Under the pieces are notes generated by a model. The model did no database searches. It saw only the letters and a program-made list of their open reading frames with translations, and was not told the origin of the DNA. Below, piece by piece: positions 25,723-35,174 of a stretch of 64,000 nucleotides of DNA. The translations under genes were made by a program, and so were the position numbers. Position 1 is the first letter of the stretch; each line of letters starts with the position of its first letter. Source of the DNA: Methanoculleus sediminis (GTDB lineage Archaea > Halobacteriota > Methanomicrobia > Methanomicrobiales > Methanoculleaceae); the NCBI RefSeq assembly GCF_001017125.1, contig NZ_JXOJ01000001.1, positions 139,961 through 203,960 of the forward strand. Direction: 5' to 3'.

Positions 25723-27435
25723 TCATTGTGTCGTATCGACCTCGATCACCCGCGGGTTGTGGAGGTGCTCGTCGAAGAGCGAGTAGTTGTCGAGTTTCAC
25801 GCTGTAGTGCCGGAGGAAGTGCTCGTAGATATCTCTCTGCACCTGCGCGTTCTCCGGGACCTTGACGTCGACCCAGACCGTCCGCTTCGCGGGCTCCGCG
25901 ATGACTTCGCCGTCCCGGACGGTCACGATGCCGTCCTTGACGAGCCAGGCGCACCGCGAGAAAGCCTTCTCGATATCCGTCGGGTCGGAGGGCATATTCT
26001 CGGGGTTGAGGGCGTAGACGGCGATATCGGCATCCATGCCGGGGGCAAGCCCGCCATAGGTGTTGCTGATGCCGAGCGCCTTTGCCGGCCCTGCACGGGT
26101 CATCTGCGCGATCTCGTAAAGATCGAGTTCGCGGTCGATGCTGTCGATGGAGGTGGCGTCGATCGTCTTGTCAAGCCACTTGAACGTCTTCATCGTCTCG
26201 TCACGCGCAGCCCTGCTCATCAGCCAGGTGATGACCTGCGGGTAGCGGGTGAACGGCCCCGCGTTCGGGTGATCGGTCGTGATGAACGTCCGCATCATGT
26301 CCTTCGAGAAGAGGGCCAGCTCCAGGCCGACGGCCCACTGGATGGTGCAGACCTTGACCTTCGGGCTGTAGATGTAGGGCACGACGCCCGCAGCGGTCTC
26401 GAGTTCCACGTCCACGTTCGCCCACTTCAGGTGGTTGAGGGAGCAGAGGTGGTGCTCGAACGGCCCGTCGGCGGTCATCGTGGTGGTCTCGTCGAGGGTC
26501 ACCTGGCCCATATCGAAGGTGAGGTTGTCGTGGGCGTTGACGTAGTCCATCACGTCTTTTGCCCGGGACTCGAAGTTGCCCCAGGAGTCGCCGCCGTAGG
26601 AGTGGAACTGGAGGTGCGTGAGGTGCAGCACCTGCTCACGGCCGAAGTCGTTCTTCGGGGCGTAGCCCTCGGCGAGTTTGAGCGACTCGATCGTGTCGAC
26701 GTAGTTGCCGGGGTTCCCGAGGTTGTTGCAGTGCAGGTGCACCGAGTGGGGCAGGCCGAGGAACTCGTTCGTCTCGATGAGGCCTTTCACGATCTCCGCC
26801 GGCGTGATGTCGAAGTAGGGGACCGGGTCGTGGATGTTCACGCAGTTCAGTCCCCATCCCCAGGCTTCGGAGCCGCCGGGGTTGACGACCTTGATGCCGA
26901 ACCCGCGGGTTGCCCGCAGAAGCCAGGCGGTATATGCTGCGTTGTTCTCGATCTCGTTGTTCTTGAGGTATTCAAGGGTGAACCAGTTGTTCCCGAAGAC
27001 CGGCATCGCGGCGTTGTCGATGATCGGGGTATCGCGGATCTCTTCGTGGACGTGCGGGGAATGGAGCGGGGGCATCGCCGCCTCGTTGACGAAGACGTAG
27101 CCCATCCGCGCATAGTCGTAGCCGGTCTTGAACGTGGAGGGGACGGAGGAGCCCATCTCCATGCGGCTGCACGTAGGGGATTTGTAGGGGCTCTTGAAGA
27201 GTTTGTCCTCCGGCCGGAAGAGCCGGCCGACGTTCACCTTCGGCCCGACCACGTGGGAGTGGATATCGACGCCGCCCGCCATCACGGTCATGCCGGCCGC
27301 GTCGATCGTCTTCGCGTTCTTGAGAGTGCCCGGTTCGACGATTTTGCCGTCCTTGACTCCGATATCCATGCGGTCGCCCTTGATCCCCTGCAGGGGGTCG
27401 AAGACGAATCCGTTCCTGATCAGTAGTTCGCTCAT
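25723..27435 (-). CDS. fwdA: formylmethanofuran dehydrogenase subunit A
   Basis: A 570-residue amidohydrolase-fold subunit. It condenses formate, delivered through an internal channel, with methanofuran. The metal motif is MAGGVDIHSHVVGPKVN (near residue 52). Other landmarks are SLYEIAQM-type helices, LHCNNLGNPGNY, LTHLQFHSYGGDSWGNF and FITTDHPNAGPFTRYP. It lies three bases after the fwdB stop and has the usual full family length. Confidence 0.96.
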   Translation of the reverse strand: MSELLIRNGFVFDPLQGIKGDRMDIGVKDGKIVEPGTLKNAKTIDAAGMTVMAGGVDIHSHVVGPKVNVGRLFRPEDKLFKSPYKSPTCSRMEMGSSVPSTFKTGYDYARMGYVFVNEAAMPPLHSPHVHEEIRDTPIIDNAAMPVFGNNWFTLEYLKNNEIENNAAYTAWLLRATRGFGIKVVNPGGSEAWGWGLNCVNIHDPVPYFDITPAEIVKGLIETNEFLGLPHSVHLHCNNLGNPGNYVDTIESLKLAEGYAPKNDFGREQVLHLTHLQFHSYGGDSWGNFESRAKDVMDYVNAHDNLTFDMGQVTLDETTTMTADGPFEHHLCSLNHLKWANVDVELETAAGVVPYIYSPKVKVCTIQWAVGLELALFSKDMMRTFITTDHPNAGPFTRYPQVITWLMSRAARDETMKTFKWLDKTIDATSIDSIDRELDLYEIAQMTRAGPAKALGISNTYGGLAPGMDADIAVYALNPENMPSDPTDIEKAFSRCAWLVKDGIVTVRDGEVIAEPAKRTVWVDVKVPENAQVQRDIYEHFLRHYSVKLDNYSLFDEHLHNPRVIEVDTTQ

Positions 27436-27438
27436 GCT

Positions 27439-28809
27439 TCACTCCTCCGCGCGGACACCGGCCGGCGTGGCCTTTGCAGGTCCTTTCGCAGCCTCTTCGG
27501 CTTCCAGCTCGCAGAGCCTCTTGTGGATGCGCTCGAAGAGCTCCTCGTCGCTGATGACGCCCTCGGGCGGGTCGATGACCTTGCGGTACTGGATCGGGAC
27601 GTTGTCCATCCGATAGACGATGCCCGGAACCTCGACCCCGACGACCCCAACCGGGATGTGGAGGTCGGAGATCTCGCTGGCCATGCAGATGTTCGGGTCG
27701 ACGGTGATCCAGGGGTGCTTCTTGAGGTGCTTGACCGCCTCGATCGGGAAGTGGGCGCCCGCGTCGGTTCCCACGTTGAAGAAGGCGTCGACCTCGTCGC
27801 GCATGGCAAGGTCGACGGAGCTCGTCTCGCCGGGGTTCATGTGGGCTATATCCCTCTTCGTCAGGTCGAGACAGTAGGGGAACCCGTACTGCCATGACCA
27901 GACAGCGCCCGGCCCGGTGATGTTGTAGTGGCCCCGCATCGCCATGATCGTCCACTTGGTGAAGTCGTTGAGGTCACGGGTCAGGCTGATGGCGATGTCC
28001 ACGTTGTGGTTCCGGCCATCGGAGTGACAGAGGCCCATGCCGTAGAAGATGGTGCCGAACCGGGCCTTCTTCATGATCTCGACAACCTCGAGGATCCTCT
28101 CGCGCTTGATCCCGGCGACTTCCTCGGGGATCTCGTGGCCCCGGGCGGCGGTGCGGAACGCGTCGAAGAGGTCGTAGTCGTGCCCCTGCTTCACCTGCAG
28201 GTAGATGTCCGCCACCTGGGCGGTATCGGTGTGCCGCGGGTCGATGACGATGATCTTGCGGCTCTTGTGACCCTTGCCGGTAAAGAAACCGCGGGGGAAG
28301 ATCGAGTAGCGGGACATGTGCCGCGGGTGGGCGTGGGCCGGGTTTGCGCCCCAGTAGACGATGACGTCCGCCCGGTTCTTCGTCTCGCCGAGGGTGCAGC
28401 TCGGGTAGCCGTTGTCGAATATGGCCAGGAACGAGCTTCCGTGGCAGATGGACGCGCAGTTGTCGAGCACGGCCCCTGCCTTCTCGGCGACCTTGGCCGC
28501 GGCGGCCATGCCCTCGCAGTTGGTCGATCCGAACCCGTAGATCAGGGGCTTCTTTGCATTGTGGAGCACTTTCGCCGCGTAGTCGACCGCCTCGTCGTAG
28601 GAGATATCCTTGTAGGTACCGTCCGGCTGGCGGAGACGGGGGAGCCTGACTCTCTCGCTGCCTGTCGCGTGGTGGAAGATCTGGTTGCCGATGGCGCAGG
28701 CGTTCTCCACCTCGAGGATCTGTTTTCCATCGTCCGATACGGTCACGACAAGGTCGTCGCAGCAGACGCCGCAGTAGGGGCATCCGACGTTCTCAATCTT
28801 CTTTGGCAT
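27439..28809 (-). CDS. fwdB: formylmethanofuran dehydrogenase subunit B (Cys form)
   Basis: A 456-residue molybdopterin subunit that reduces CO2 to formate. The N-terminal [4Fe-4S] motif is CPYCGVCCDD plus Cys38. The metal ligand is Cys122 in ASICHGSS, so this is a cysteine rather than a selenocysteine enzyme. W versus Mo use cannot be told from sequence by eye. Its ATG overlaps the fwdD stop (TAATG). The C-terminal tail (EEAAKGPAKATPAGVRAEE) is an extra, low-complexity end. Confidence 0.95.
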   Translation of the reverse strand: MPKKIENVGCPYCGVCCDDLVVTVSDDGKQILEVENACAIGNQIFHHATGSERVRLPRLRQPDGTYKDISYDEAVDYAAKVLHNAKKPLIYGFGSTNCEGMAAAAKVAEKAGAVLDNCASICHGSSFLAIFDNGYPSCTLGETKNRADVIVYWGANPAHAHPRHMSRYSIFPRGFFTGKGHKSRKIIVIDPRHTDTAQVADIYLQVKQGHDYDLFDAFRTAARGHEIPEEVAGIKRERILEVVEIMKKARFGTIFYGMGLCHSDGRNHNVDIAISLTRDLNDFTKWTIMAMRGHYNITGPGAVWSWQYGFPYCLDLTKRDIAHMNPGETSSVDLAMRDEVDAFFNVGTDAGAHFPIEAVKHLKKHPWITVDPNICMASEISDLHIPVGVVGVEVPGIVYRMDNVPIQYRKVIDPPEGVISDEELFERIHKRLCELEAEEAAKGPAKATPAGVRAEE

Positions 28810-29222
28810 TACTGATCACCTCTCCACAGGCCGACAGCCCCCTGGACGAGCTCGAGCGCACTCTTGCGCCGCTCGCCGTTCACCGGCTCGACCGTCACGG
28901 GAAAACCGCTGTACTGCGGCTCCCCGGTGGCCTGGGTCCGGGGAGGTACCACCTGGTTTGCCCAGACGCCCTGCGGGATGAATGCAAGGCCGGGGTAAAG
29001 CGACTGACGCCCCCTGACGGCCTTGACGACCACGCTTCCGCACTCGCTCGTCACCCGTACCAGCTGGTTCGGAACCAGGCCGAGCGCCCTGACGTCGTCG
29101 TCGTGCATCTCGATGATGGAGCAGGCCTCGAAGTATTCCGGGGTCGTTTTGCCCTTTTCCATCGCAACGCCTTCTTCGATGGAGCGCTGGGTGATCATGT
29201 TCAATGTAATCCTGTTCGCCAT
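28809..29222 (-). CDS. fwdD: formylmethanofuran dehydrogenase subunit D
   Basis: A 137-residue subunit with the molydopterin dinucleotide-binding fold that completes the FwdB active site. Landmarks are LNMITQRSIEEGVAMEKGK, MHDDDVRALGLVPNQLVRVTS and LAFIPQGVWANQVV. The frame stays open upstream to 29474, but that part has no family similarity and overlaps the leader, so the ATG at 29222 is used. It is the first gene of the operon. Confidence 0.93.
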   Translation of the reverse strand: MANRITLNMITQRSIEEGVAMEKGKTTPEYFEACSIIEMHDDDVRALGLVPNQLVRVTSECGSVVVKAVRGRQSLYPGLAFIPQGVWANQVVPPRTQATGEPQYSGFPVTVEPVNGERRKSALELVQGAVGLWRGDQ

Positions 29223-29440
29223 GGTTTTGCCTCGATGTAGTTGGAAAGGCCGGCCTTCCGGGTTTTCGGGAGACCGGCCGCAGAGGGTGCGGGAACCCCG
29301 GCAACGCCCGTTATCGGGTACTCCGTTCTGGGAGGATCTGCCGGGATTCTCCGTGCCCGGCGAGCAGAACCTTCCGGCATGGTGCGGATCTGCTCGCCCG
29401 AGGAAACGAAACATCCGGGCGGAGCACCGGGCGGATCGTT
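29223..29440 (-). promoter_or_regulatory. long structured 5' leader of fwdDBAC
   Basis: The nearest good TATA box puts transcription start near 29439, leaving a leader of about 217 nt. It contains a perfect 10-bp stem, GGCGAGCAGA (29359-29368) with TCTGCTCGCC (29389-29398), around a 20-base loop. A second palindrome GGAAAGGCCGGCCTTCC (29243-29259) lies just before the start codon. Such structure before a metal-pterin enzyme invites a riboswitch-type or protein-binding role; this is inference. Confidence 0.4.
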
Positions 29441-29458
29441 TTGTCATAACTTGTAATG

Positions 29459-29472
29459 TTTTGTATTTAACC
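29459..29472 (-). promoter_or_regulatory. TATA box for fwdDBAC
   Basis: On the minus strand the 14 bases read GGTTAAATACAAAA, in an AT-rich stretch about 240 bases before fwdD. Confidence 0.45.
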
Positions 29473-29790
29473 ATTCCGAATTTGTAAGCAACTAAAGATT
29501 ACAGGCTTTACATCGGGGTGTTTGAAACCGGTTATTTTTTACCGGGTGGGTTGATCCGCGATATATTGCGGAATGGTCGCTGCACAGGGCGCTGCCGGTC
29601 GGTGGTGCGGGAACCGCAGGATGGAAGCCCCAGAGAGGCGGGAAAGTGGAATGCCCTTCTCATCGTCCTGGATAGGCCTGATTGTGGGGGAGGTATATAA
29701 TTACATCCTTTTTCCTTCTGGTCGCTGGTATGGATATTTAAGAAAAGACTGTCTGGATATCTGGTTCTCCGGAAATCCCCCCCGGAGAAG

Positions 29791-29825
29791 GGTAGGATTA
29801 TATATTTTTACGTCCTACCTAGGTA
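29791..29825 (+). promoter_or_regulatory. inverted repeat around a strong TATA box, with adjoining palindrome
   Basis: GGTAGGA (29791-29797) and TCCTACC (29813-29819) flank the TATA-like ATTATATATTTTTA. TACCTAGGTA (29816-29825) is a perfect 10-bp palindrome overlapping the right arm. This looks like a promoter embraced by an operator. The next gene (mcrB) is 400 bases away, so it may drive a small RNA ending near the T-run at 29967. Confidence 0.4.
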
Positions 29826-30011
29826 ATCAGGTACAGTTGAATACTTTTCAGGACTGGTAACTTTAATTATTGCTATTAGTGTTGTTCTATGTAATATTTA
29901 ATATGTCTCTTTTGCAGCCCTTCTTTCCCGGGGGACAACTCCTGACGGGCAGCGGAGAGAAACCCTTTTTAATGATTGAGTTCAATTATTTGAACTATTG
30001 AATCCCGATTT

Positions 30012-30035
30012 TAAAATATCCAATTGGGAATATAT
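30012..30035. promoter_or_regulatory. AT-rich near-palindrome upstream of mcr
   Basis: AAAATATCCAATTGGGAATAT is an imperfect dyad centred on CCAATTGG. It lies about 70 bases upstream of the likely mcr TATA box. It is a candidate activator or repressor site. Confidence 0.3.
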
Positions 30036-30080
30036 TTGATATTAATATTACTTTTTGCAAAAAAATCCGCCTTATTTCGC

Positions 30081-30094
30081 AAATTTTATTAATA
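30081..30094 (+). promoter_or_regulatory. likely TATA box for mcrBDGA
   Basis: AAATTTTATTAATA predicts transcription from about 30118, giving a leader of about 105 nt before mcrB. GGAT at 30212-30215 is the probable ribosome binding site, eight bases before ATG 30224. Confidence 0.45.
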
Positions 30095-30223
30095 GCTCTC
30101 CTTCTACTCTTATAGTCCCTTTTGGGACGTGCAGTAGCGGCCTTCAGGGATCTAAAACAGATGACTGTCATGATCCCTTGCATGAACGGAACGTATTGAA
30201 CAAGGGTAAAAGGATGAAATACT

Positions 30224-31528
30224 ATGGCTAAATACACGGAAACAATCGATCTCTATTCTGATGACGGGAAGCTGCTCAAGAGCGGCGTCACCCTCGACAG
30301 AATCAGCCCGCTGGTTAACCCGGCCACAGGTAAGATCATCGACCTGACCAAGAGGACAATCAGCGTAAACCTCGGCGGCATCCAGGATGCACTCAAGGTT
30401 GGCAAGCTTGGAAAGGGCAAGATCAAGGGAAGAGAACTCGACCTCCCCATCATGGAGAACAAGGACGCGATCGTCGCCAAGATCAAGGAGATGATCCAGG
30501 TCGAGGAGGGTGACGACACCGAGATCATGGAGTTCAACGGTGGAAAGCTTCTGCTTGTCCAGGTTCCGACGAAGCGCCTGGTCAACGCGTCCACCTACGA
30601 CGCCGCGATCACCTCGGTTGCAGCCGCGACCACCTTCTCGATCGTCGACCAGTTCAACATCGACGCCTTCAATGCATCCACCGTCAAGGCGGCCTGCTGG
30701 GGCGGCTACCCCCACACGCAGGACATGGAAGGTGCGCTTGTCACGTCGATCCTGACGATCCCCCAGAACAACGAGGGTATCGGCTACGCGCTCCGGAACA
30801 TCCCCGTCAACCACACGGTCATGATGACCGGCAGGAACGCTCTGCAGGGTGCAGCACTCTCGTCCACCCTCGAGACCGCCGGTATCTTCGAGATGGGATC
30901 CGCTGTCGGGCCGTTCGAGCGCGCCCAGCTGCTCGCCTACGCCTACCAGGGCCTGAACGCGAACAACATGGTCTATGATCTCGTCAAGGCAAACGGCCAG
31001 ACGGGAACCGTTGGTACGGTCGTCCAGAGCCTGGTCGAGCGCGCCATCGAGGACAAGGTCATCGCTCCGGGCAAGAAGGGCGGGTACTTCCAGTTCTACG
31101 ACACGAAGGACCCCATGCTCTGGAACGCCTACGCAGCCGCAGGAACCATGGCAGCCACCATCGTCAACTGTGGTGCCGGACGGTTCGCCCAGGCGGTCTC
31201 CGCGACGCTCCTCTACTTCAACGACCTGCTCGAGCACGAGACCGGTCTCCCGAGCACCGACTACGGCCGTGTCATGGGTACCGCCGTCGGGTTCTCGTTC
31301 TTCAGCCACTCGATCTACGGTGGTGGCGGCCCCGGTATCTTCAACGGCAACCACGTCGTGACCCGGCACGCCAACGGCGTGGCTATCCCGTGTGTGGTCG
31401 CTGCGGCGGCACTCGACGCCGGAACCCAGATGTTCTCGCCCGAGAGCACCTCCAAGCTCTTTGCCGACACCTACGGTAAGATCGACGTCTTCAACAAGCC
31501 GATCGACCAGATCGCAAACGGAGCCTGA
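30224..31528 (+). CDS. mcrB: methyl-coenzyme M reductase beta subunit
   Basis: A 434-residue McrB, part of the alpha2beta2gamma2 enzyme that releases methane from methyl-CoM and coenzyme B. Typical stretches are NLGGIQDALKVGKLGKGKI, MTGRNALQGAALSSTLETAG, ANNMVYDLVKANGQTGTVG and FFSHSIYGGGGPGIFNGNH, the last lining the F430 pocket. It is the first gene of the operon. Codon choice is strongly biased to C-ending codons, as expected for one of the most abundant proteins. Confidence 0.98.
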   Translation: MAKYTETIDLYSDDGKLLKSGVTLDRISPLVNPATGKIIDLTKRTISVNLGGIQDALKVGKLGKGKIKGRELDLPIMENKDAIVAKIKEMIQVEEGDDTEIMEFNGGKLLLVQVPTKRLVNASTYDAAITSVAAATTFSIVDQFNIDAFNASTVKAACWGGYPHTQDMEGALVTSILTIPQNNEGIGYALRNIPVNHTVMMTGRNALQGAALSSTLETAGIFEMGSAVGPFERAQLLAYAYQGLNANNMVYDLVKANGQTGTVGTVVQSLVERAIEDKVIAPGKKGGYFQFYDTKDPMLWNAYAAAGTMAATIVNCGAGRFAQAVSATLLYFNDLLEHETGLPSTDYGRVMGTAVGFSFFSHSIYGGGGPGIFNGNHVVTRHANGVAIPCVVAAAALDAGTQMFSPESTSKLFADTYGKIDVFNKPIDQIANGA

Positions 31529-31544
31529 GCGAGCAGAGATTCGA

Positions 31545-32015
31545 ATGACGAACGCCGCATTTCCGCAGGTCCGGATTGTGCCCATACGGATGCTCAAGCC
31601 CGCGACCGCAGAACGCCTGCTCAATATGCTTGCCGGCATCGCCGGTATCCGCCGGATGATGATCCACGGGCCCGGCCTCCCGAAGAAAGTCCCGTACGGG
31701 CCGGCACGGGGAAGCCCGAACCCTCACTCCGACCGCAAAGCGATCCGCGTCGCCGACGCTGAGATTGCGCTGCGCGTCCAGGTGGGCACGGTCATCCTGG
31801 AAGTCGAGGACGCCTCCGCTATCGAGGAGATTCGATCGCTCTGCGACGATTTCTTTGTGGAGTTCCCCTACCTGCTCCAGGAAGGCAGGTTCATGAAGAC
31901 CGCCCCGACGCTCGTGGACTACGCGAAGTATGGGCCGGACGCCGATACATCGCTCGTCGGTCTCACGGATCCCCGGAATGGGGAGAAACCGGTGGTTATC
32001 CGGACGGAACAGTGA
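31545..32015 (+). CDS. mcrD: methyl-coenzyme M reductase operon protein D
   Basis: A 156-residue McrD, thought to help assemble or activate Mcr. Seen features are FPQVRIVPIRMLKPATAERLLN at the start, MIHGPGLPKKVPYGPARG in the middle and FMKTAPTLVDYAKYGPDAD near the end. It lies 16 bases after mcrB. mcrC, which follows mcrD in many methanogens, is missing here. Confidence 0.95.
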   Translation: MTNAAFPQVRIVPIRMLKPATAERLLNMLAGIAGIRRMMIHGPGLPKKVPYGPARGSPNPHSDRKAIRVADAEIALRVQVGTVILEVEDASAIEEIRSLCDDFFVEFPYLLQEGRFMKTAPTLVDYAKYGPDADTSLVGLTDPRNGEKPVVIRTEQ

Positions 32016-32103
32016 CACGAGGCGCATAAAATCCGGAAATATGGCTGTAACTCATTCAAGACAGGAAATGGATAAGATATCAATCACTTTGAGGTGAATG
32101 AAA

Positions 32104-32868
32104 ATGGCATACAAGCCCCAGTACGGTCCCGGGACATCGGTTGTCGCCGAGAACCGGCGCAAACAGATGAACCCCAACCAGAAGCTTGAGAAGGTTCGTT
32201 CCGTAACGGATGAGGACATCGTGCTGATCCTCGGCCACAGGGCTCCCGGATCGGCATACCCGACGGCTCACCCCCCGCTCGCCGAGCAGCAGGAGCCCAA
32301 CTGCCCCATGCGCAAGCTCGTCAAGCCCACCGAGGGTGCCAAGGCCGGCGACCGCGTCCGCTACATCCAGTTCGCGGACTCGATGTTCAACGCTCCCTCG
32401 CAGCCCTACCAGCGGACCTACACCGAGATGTACCGCTTCCGTGGTATCGACCCCGGTACGCTCTCCGGCCGTCAGATCGTCGAGTGCCGCGAGCGTGACC
32501 TGGAGAAGTACTCCAAGGAACTCATCGAGACCGAGATGTTCGACCCTGCCCTCGTCGGCATCCGCGGTGCGACCGTGCACGGCCACTCGCTCCGTCTCGC
32601 CGAAGACGGCATGATGTTCGACATGCTCCAGAGGAACGTCCTCGGCGATGACGGCATCGTCAAGTACGTCAAGAACCAGATCGGCGAGCCTCTCGACCGT
32701 GCGGTTGCCGTCGGCAAGCCCATGGACCAGAAGTGGCTCAAGGCGCACACGACGATCTACCACTCGCTCGTAGGAACCCCCTACCGTGACGACACCGAGT
32801 ACATCGAATACGTCCAGCGCATCCACTCGCTGAGAACGAAATACGGCTTCATGCCGAAAGAGGAGTGA
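32104..32868 (+). CDS. mcrG: methyl-coenzyme M reductase gamma subunit
   Basis: A 254-residue McrG. It begins [19 protein letters not shown] and includes [43 protein letters not shown] cut by its usual motifs, and AKTYGF-like end [11 protein letters not shown]. An upstream ATG at 32098 is in frame, but GAGGTGA at 32091 is spaced properly for ATG 32104. It lies 88 bases after mcrD and five before mcrA. Confidence 0.97.
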   Translation: MAYKPQYGPGTSVVAENRRKQMNPNQKLEKVRSVTDEDIVLILGHRAPGSAYPTAHPPLAEQQEPNCPMRKLVKPTEGAKAGDRVRYIQFADSMFNAPSQPYQRTYTEMYRFRGIDPGTLSGRQIVECRERDLEKYSKELIETEMFDPALVGIRGATVHGHSLRLAEDGMMFDMLQRNVLGDDGIVKYVKNQIGEPLDRAVAVGKPMDQKWLKAHTTIYHSLVGTPYRDDTEYIEYVQRIHSLRTKYGFMPKEE

Positions 32869-32873
32869 TTACA

Positions 32874-34580
32874 ATGGCAAAGATTGAAAGATCCCAGAAG
32901 CTCTTCCTGAAGGCTCTCAAGGAGAAGTTCCAGGGCCAGGACGTCGAGTCTGAGACCGCCGAGTTCTACAAGTTCAACGGTGTCCGCCAGTCTCCCCGTA
33001 AGATGGAGTTCATGAAGGCGAGCCGCGCCGTCGAGATGGACCGTGGCATCGCCATGTACGACCCCGAGCGCTGCCACCTTGGCGGTATCCCGATGGGCCA
33101 GCGCCAGCTGATGACCTACGAGGTCTCCGGCACCGGCGTCTTTGTGGAGGGTGACGACCTGCACTTCGTCAACAACTCTGCGATGCAGCAGATGTGGGAC
33201 GATATCCGCAGGACCGTCATCGTCGGAATGGACCTTGCTCACCAGACCCTGCAGAAGCGTCTGGGTAAAGAGGTCACTCCCGAGACGATCAACGAGTACC
33301 TCCACATCCTGAACCACGCGATGCCCGGCGGCGCCGTCGTCCAGGAACACATGGTCGAGACCCACCCCGGCCTCGTCGACGACTGTTACGTCAAGGTCTT
33401 CACCGGCGACCAGGAGCTCGCAGACGACATCGAGCCCCAGTTCCTCCTGAACATCGAGAAGCTCTTCCCCGCAAAGCAGGCCGAGGAACTCAAGGCCGAA
33501 GTCGGCAAGAGCATGTACCAGGCAATCCACATCCCGACCGCGGTCTCGAGGACCTGCGACGGTGGAACGACCTCCCGGTGGTCTGCGATGCAGATCGGTA
33601 TGTCCTTCATCGCTGCCTACCGCATGTGCGCCGGCGAAGCAGCCGTCGCCGACCTCTCCTACGCTGCGAAGCACGCAGGCGTCGTCAACATGGGTTCCGT
33701 CCTGCCCGCCCGGCGTGCCCGTGGCCCGAACGAGCCCGGCGGTATCAAGTTCGGTGTCTTCTCGGATATCGTCCAGGCAAACCGCAAGTACCCCAACGAC
33801 CCCGCGAAGGCTGCCCTTGAGGTCGTCGGCGCCGGAACCATGCTCTACGACCAGATCTGGCTCGGCTCCTACATGTCCGGCGGTGTCGGATTCACGCAGT
33901 ACGCAACCGCGGCCTACACCGACAACATCCTCGACGAGTTCACCTACTACGGTATGGACTACATCAAGGACAAGTACAAGGTCGACTGGCGCAACCCGGG
34001 CGCGAAGGACAAGATCAAGCCGACCCAGGAGATCGTCAACGACCTCGCAACCGAGGTTACCCTCAACGCCATGGAGCAGTACGAACAGTTCCCGACCATG
34101 ATGGAGGACCACTTCGGCGGTTCCCAGCGTGCCGGTGTCATCGCCGCCGCATCCGGTCTGACCTGTTCCATCGGTACCGGCAACTCGAACGCCGGTCTGA
34201 ACGGATGGTACCTCTCCATGCTCCTGCACAAGGACGGATGGTCGCGTCTCGGCTTCTTCGGCTACGACCTCCAGGACCAGTGCGGTTCCGCGAACTCCCT
34301 CTCCATGGAGTCCGACCGCGGTCTGATGGGAGAACTGCGTGGCCCGAACTACCCGAACTACGCGATGAACGTCGGACACCAGGGCGAGTACGCCGCTATC
34401 GTCGGTGGTTCCCACTACGGGCGCGGCGACGCGTTCTGCTACAGCCCGCTCGTGAAGGTCTGCTTCGCCGACCCGAGCCTGAGGTTCGACTTCGCCGAGC
34501 CCCGCCGCGAGTTCGCGAAGGGTGCCATCCGCGAGTTCATGCCCGCCGGCGAGCGCTCGCTCATCATCCCGGCGCGGTAA
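32874..34580 (+). CDS. mcrA: methyl-coenzyme M reductase alpha subunit
   Basis: A 568-residue McrA holding most of the active site. The conserved [19 protein letters not shown] segment used for mcrA typing is present. So are [19 protein letters not shown], with methylated-arginine context, and [18 protein letters not shown], with the usual site of thioglycine and methylcysteine. AGGAG ahead of ATG 32874 is the ribosome site. The gene ends the operon; a T-rich CCTTTTATTT follows at about 34595. Confidence 0.98.
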   Translation: MAKIERSQKLFLKALKEKFQGQDVESETAEFYKFNGVRQSPRKMEFMKASRAVEMDRGIAMYDPERCHLGGIPMGQRQLMTYEVSGTGVFVEGDDLHFVNNSAMQQMWDDIRRTVIVGMDLAHQTLQKRLGKEVTPETINEYLHILNHAMPGGAVVQEHMVETHPGLVDDCYVKVFTGDQELADDIEPQFLLNIEKLFPAKQAEELKAEVGKSMYQAIHIPTAVSRTCDGGTTSRWSAMQIGMSFIAAYRMCAGEAAVADLSYAAKHAGVVNMGSVLPARRARGPNEPGGIKFGVFSDIVQANRKYPNDPAKAALEVVGAGTMLYDQIWLGSYMSGGVGFTQYATAAYTDNILDEFTYYGMDYIKDKYKVDWRNPGAKDKIKPTQEIVNDLATEVTLNAMEQYEQFPTMMEDHFGGSQRAGVIAAASGLTCSIGTGNSNAGLNGWYLSMLLHKDGWSRLGFFGYDLQDQCGSANSLSMESDRGLMGELRGPNYPNYAMNVGHQGEYAAIVGGSHYGRGDAFCYSPLVKVCFADPSLRFDFAEPRREFAKGAIREFMPAGERSLIIPAR

Positions 34581-34590
34581 ACAACTCCAT

Positions 34591-34605
34591 AACCCCTTTT
34601 ATTTG
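34591..34605 (+). terminator. possible T-rich terminator of mcr operon
   Basis: AACCCCTTTTATTTG lies a few bases after the mcrA stop. It has no hairpin, so this is a weak call. Confidence 0.3.
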
Positions 34606-34979
34606 CACGTCCTCATAATCCGCGATCGCAAACATTCCTGCCGATCAGCTGGAGAAGGTGGAGCGAGTGGTTCTCACTCGCCCACGTATTATGAGCCCAC
34701 ACATTCATATCACGAAGTCTGCTTGTTTTTAGTAATTTGTTCGCACTACCGGTCATTCCGGTCGCCATGATGCCCGCCCCGGCCGGCGGGAGGCGCGCGG
34801 GGGTTGGGGCGGGGCGCGTGGTGTTGGTGGGTGAAATCCCTGTTGCAGAGATGCTCTATACTCGGGGGTGCCTGGGGATCCGGGCAAGTTTGAGAATCGG
34901 AGACTAAAGCCGGAAAACGGCTTCCAAGGGATATCGCCATTGGGGTGGGGCTGACGGGGAGTGCGAGCGAAGCGAGTTT

Positions 34980-34997
34980 GAGCACCGCCAGGTGCGA
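34980..34997. repeat. family A palindromic repeat
   Basis: GAGCACCGCCAGGTGCGA, the hairpin with one extra loop base. Confidence 0.7.
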
Positions 34998-35136
34998 AGG
35001 GGGAGCATCCCCCCTCCCCTGTCTCTACCCCGTAAGGCTCTACCTTTGACCCCACTCGAAGACCTTCGGTCTTCTCAAACTCCAGACGTCCCGTCCGTCG
35101 CACCCCGCCCGGCCTCCGGCCTCCTCCCCCGCACCT

Positions 35137-35174
35137 TCGCACCTGCGGTGCTCGAACTCCGTTCCTGATGGAAC
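35137..35174. repeat. family A palindromic repeat with companion hairpin
   Basis: TCGCACCTGCGGTGCTC (35137-35153) is the reverse complement of the family consensus. GTTCCTGATGGAAC follows at 35161-35174. Confidence 0.75.

Larger units (their letters stand above)
29475..30223. other. AT-rich regulatory gap between fwd and mcr operons
   Basis: Together with the fwd leader this forms a 1-kb region without a credible gene; short open frames here lack family features and codon bias. It holds several TATA-like blocks: GGTATATAATTAC (29692-29704), ATTATATATTTTTA (29797-29810) and AAATTTTATTAATA (30081-30094). It also holds an inverted repeat at 29791-29819, a T-run near 29967 and a palindromic block near 30018. 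It is far richer in AT than the rest of the window. Confidence 0.6.

Noticed and set aside
27439..28809. Selenocysteine in FwdB
   Set aside because: The active-site codon is Cys (ICHGSS) and no in-frame TGA interrupts the gene; the leader hairpin is 5' and not a typical archaeal SECIS.
29223..29474. An N-terminal extension of FwdD of about 84 residues in the same frame
   Set aside because: No similarity to FwdD, Arg/Ser-rich, and it would cover the leader hairpin; the ATG at 29222 gives the normal family length.
30152..34415. Long minus-strand open frames antisense to mcrB, mcrG and mcrA (up to 544 codons)
   Set aside because: They are mirrors of strongly C-biased codons in the mcr genes; no family features and no promoters.
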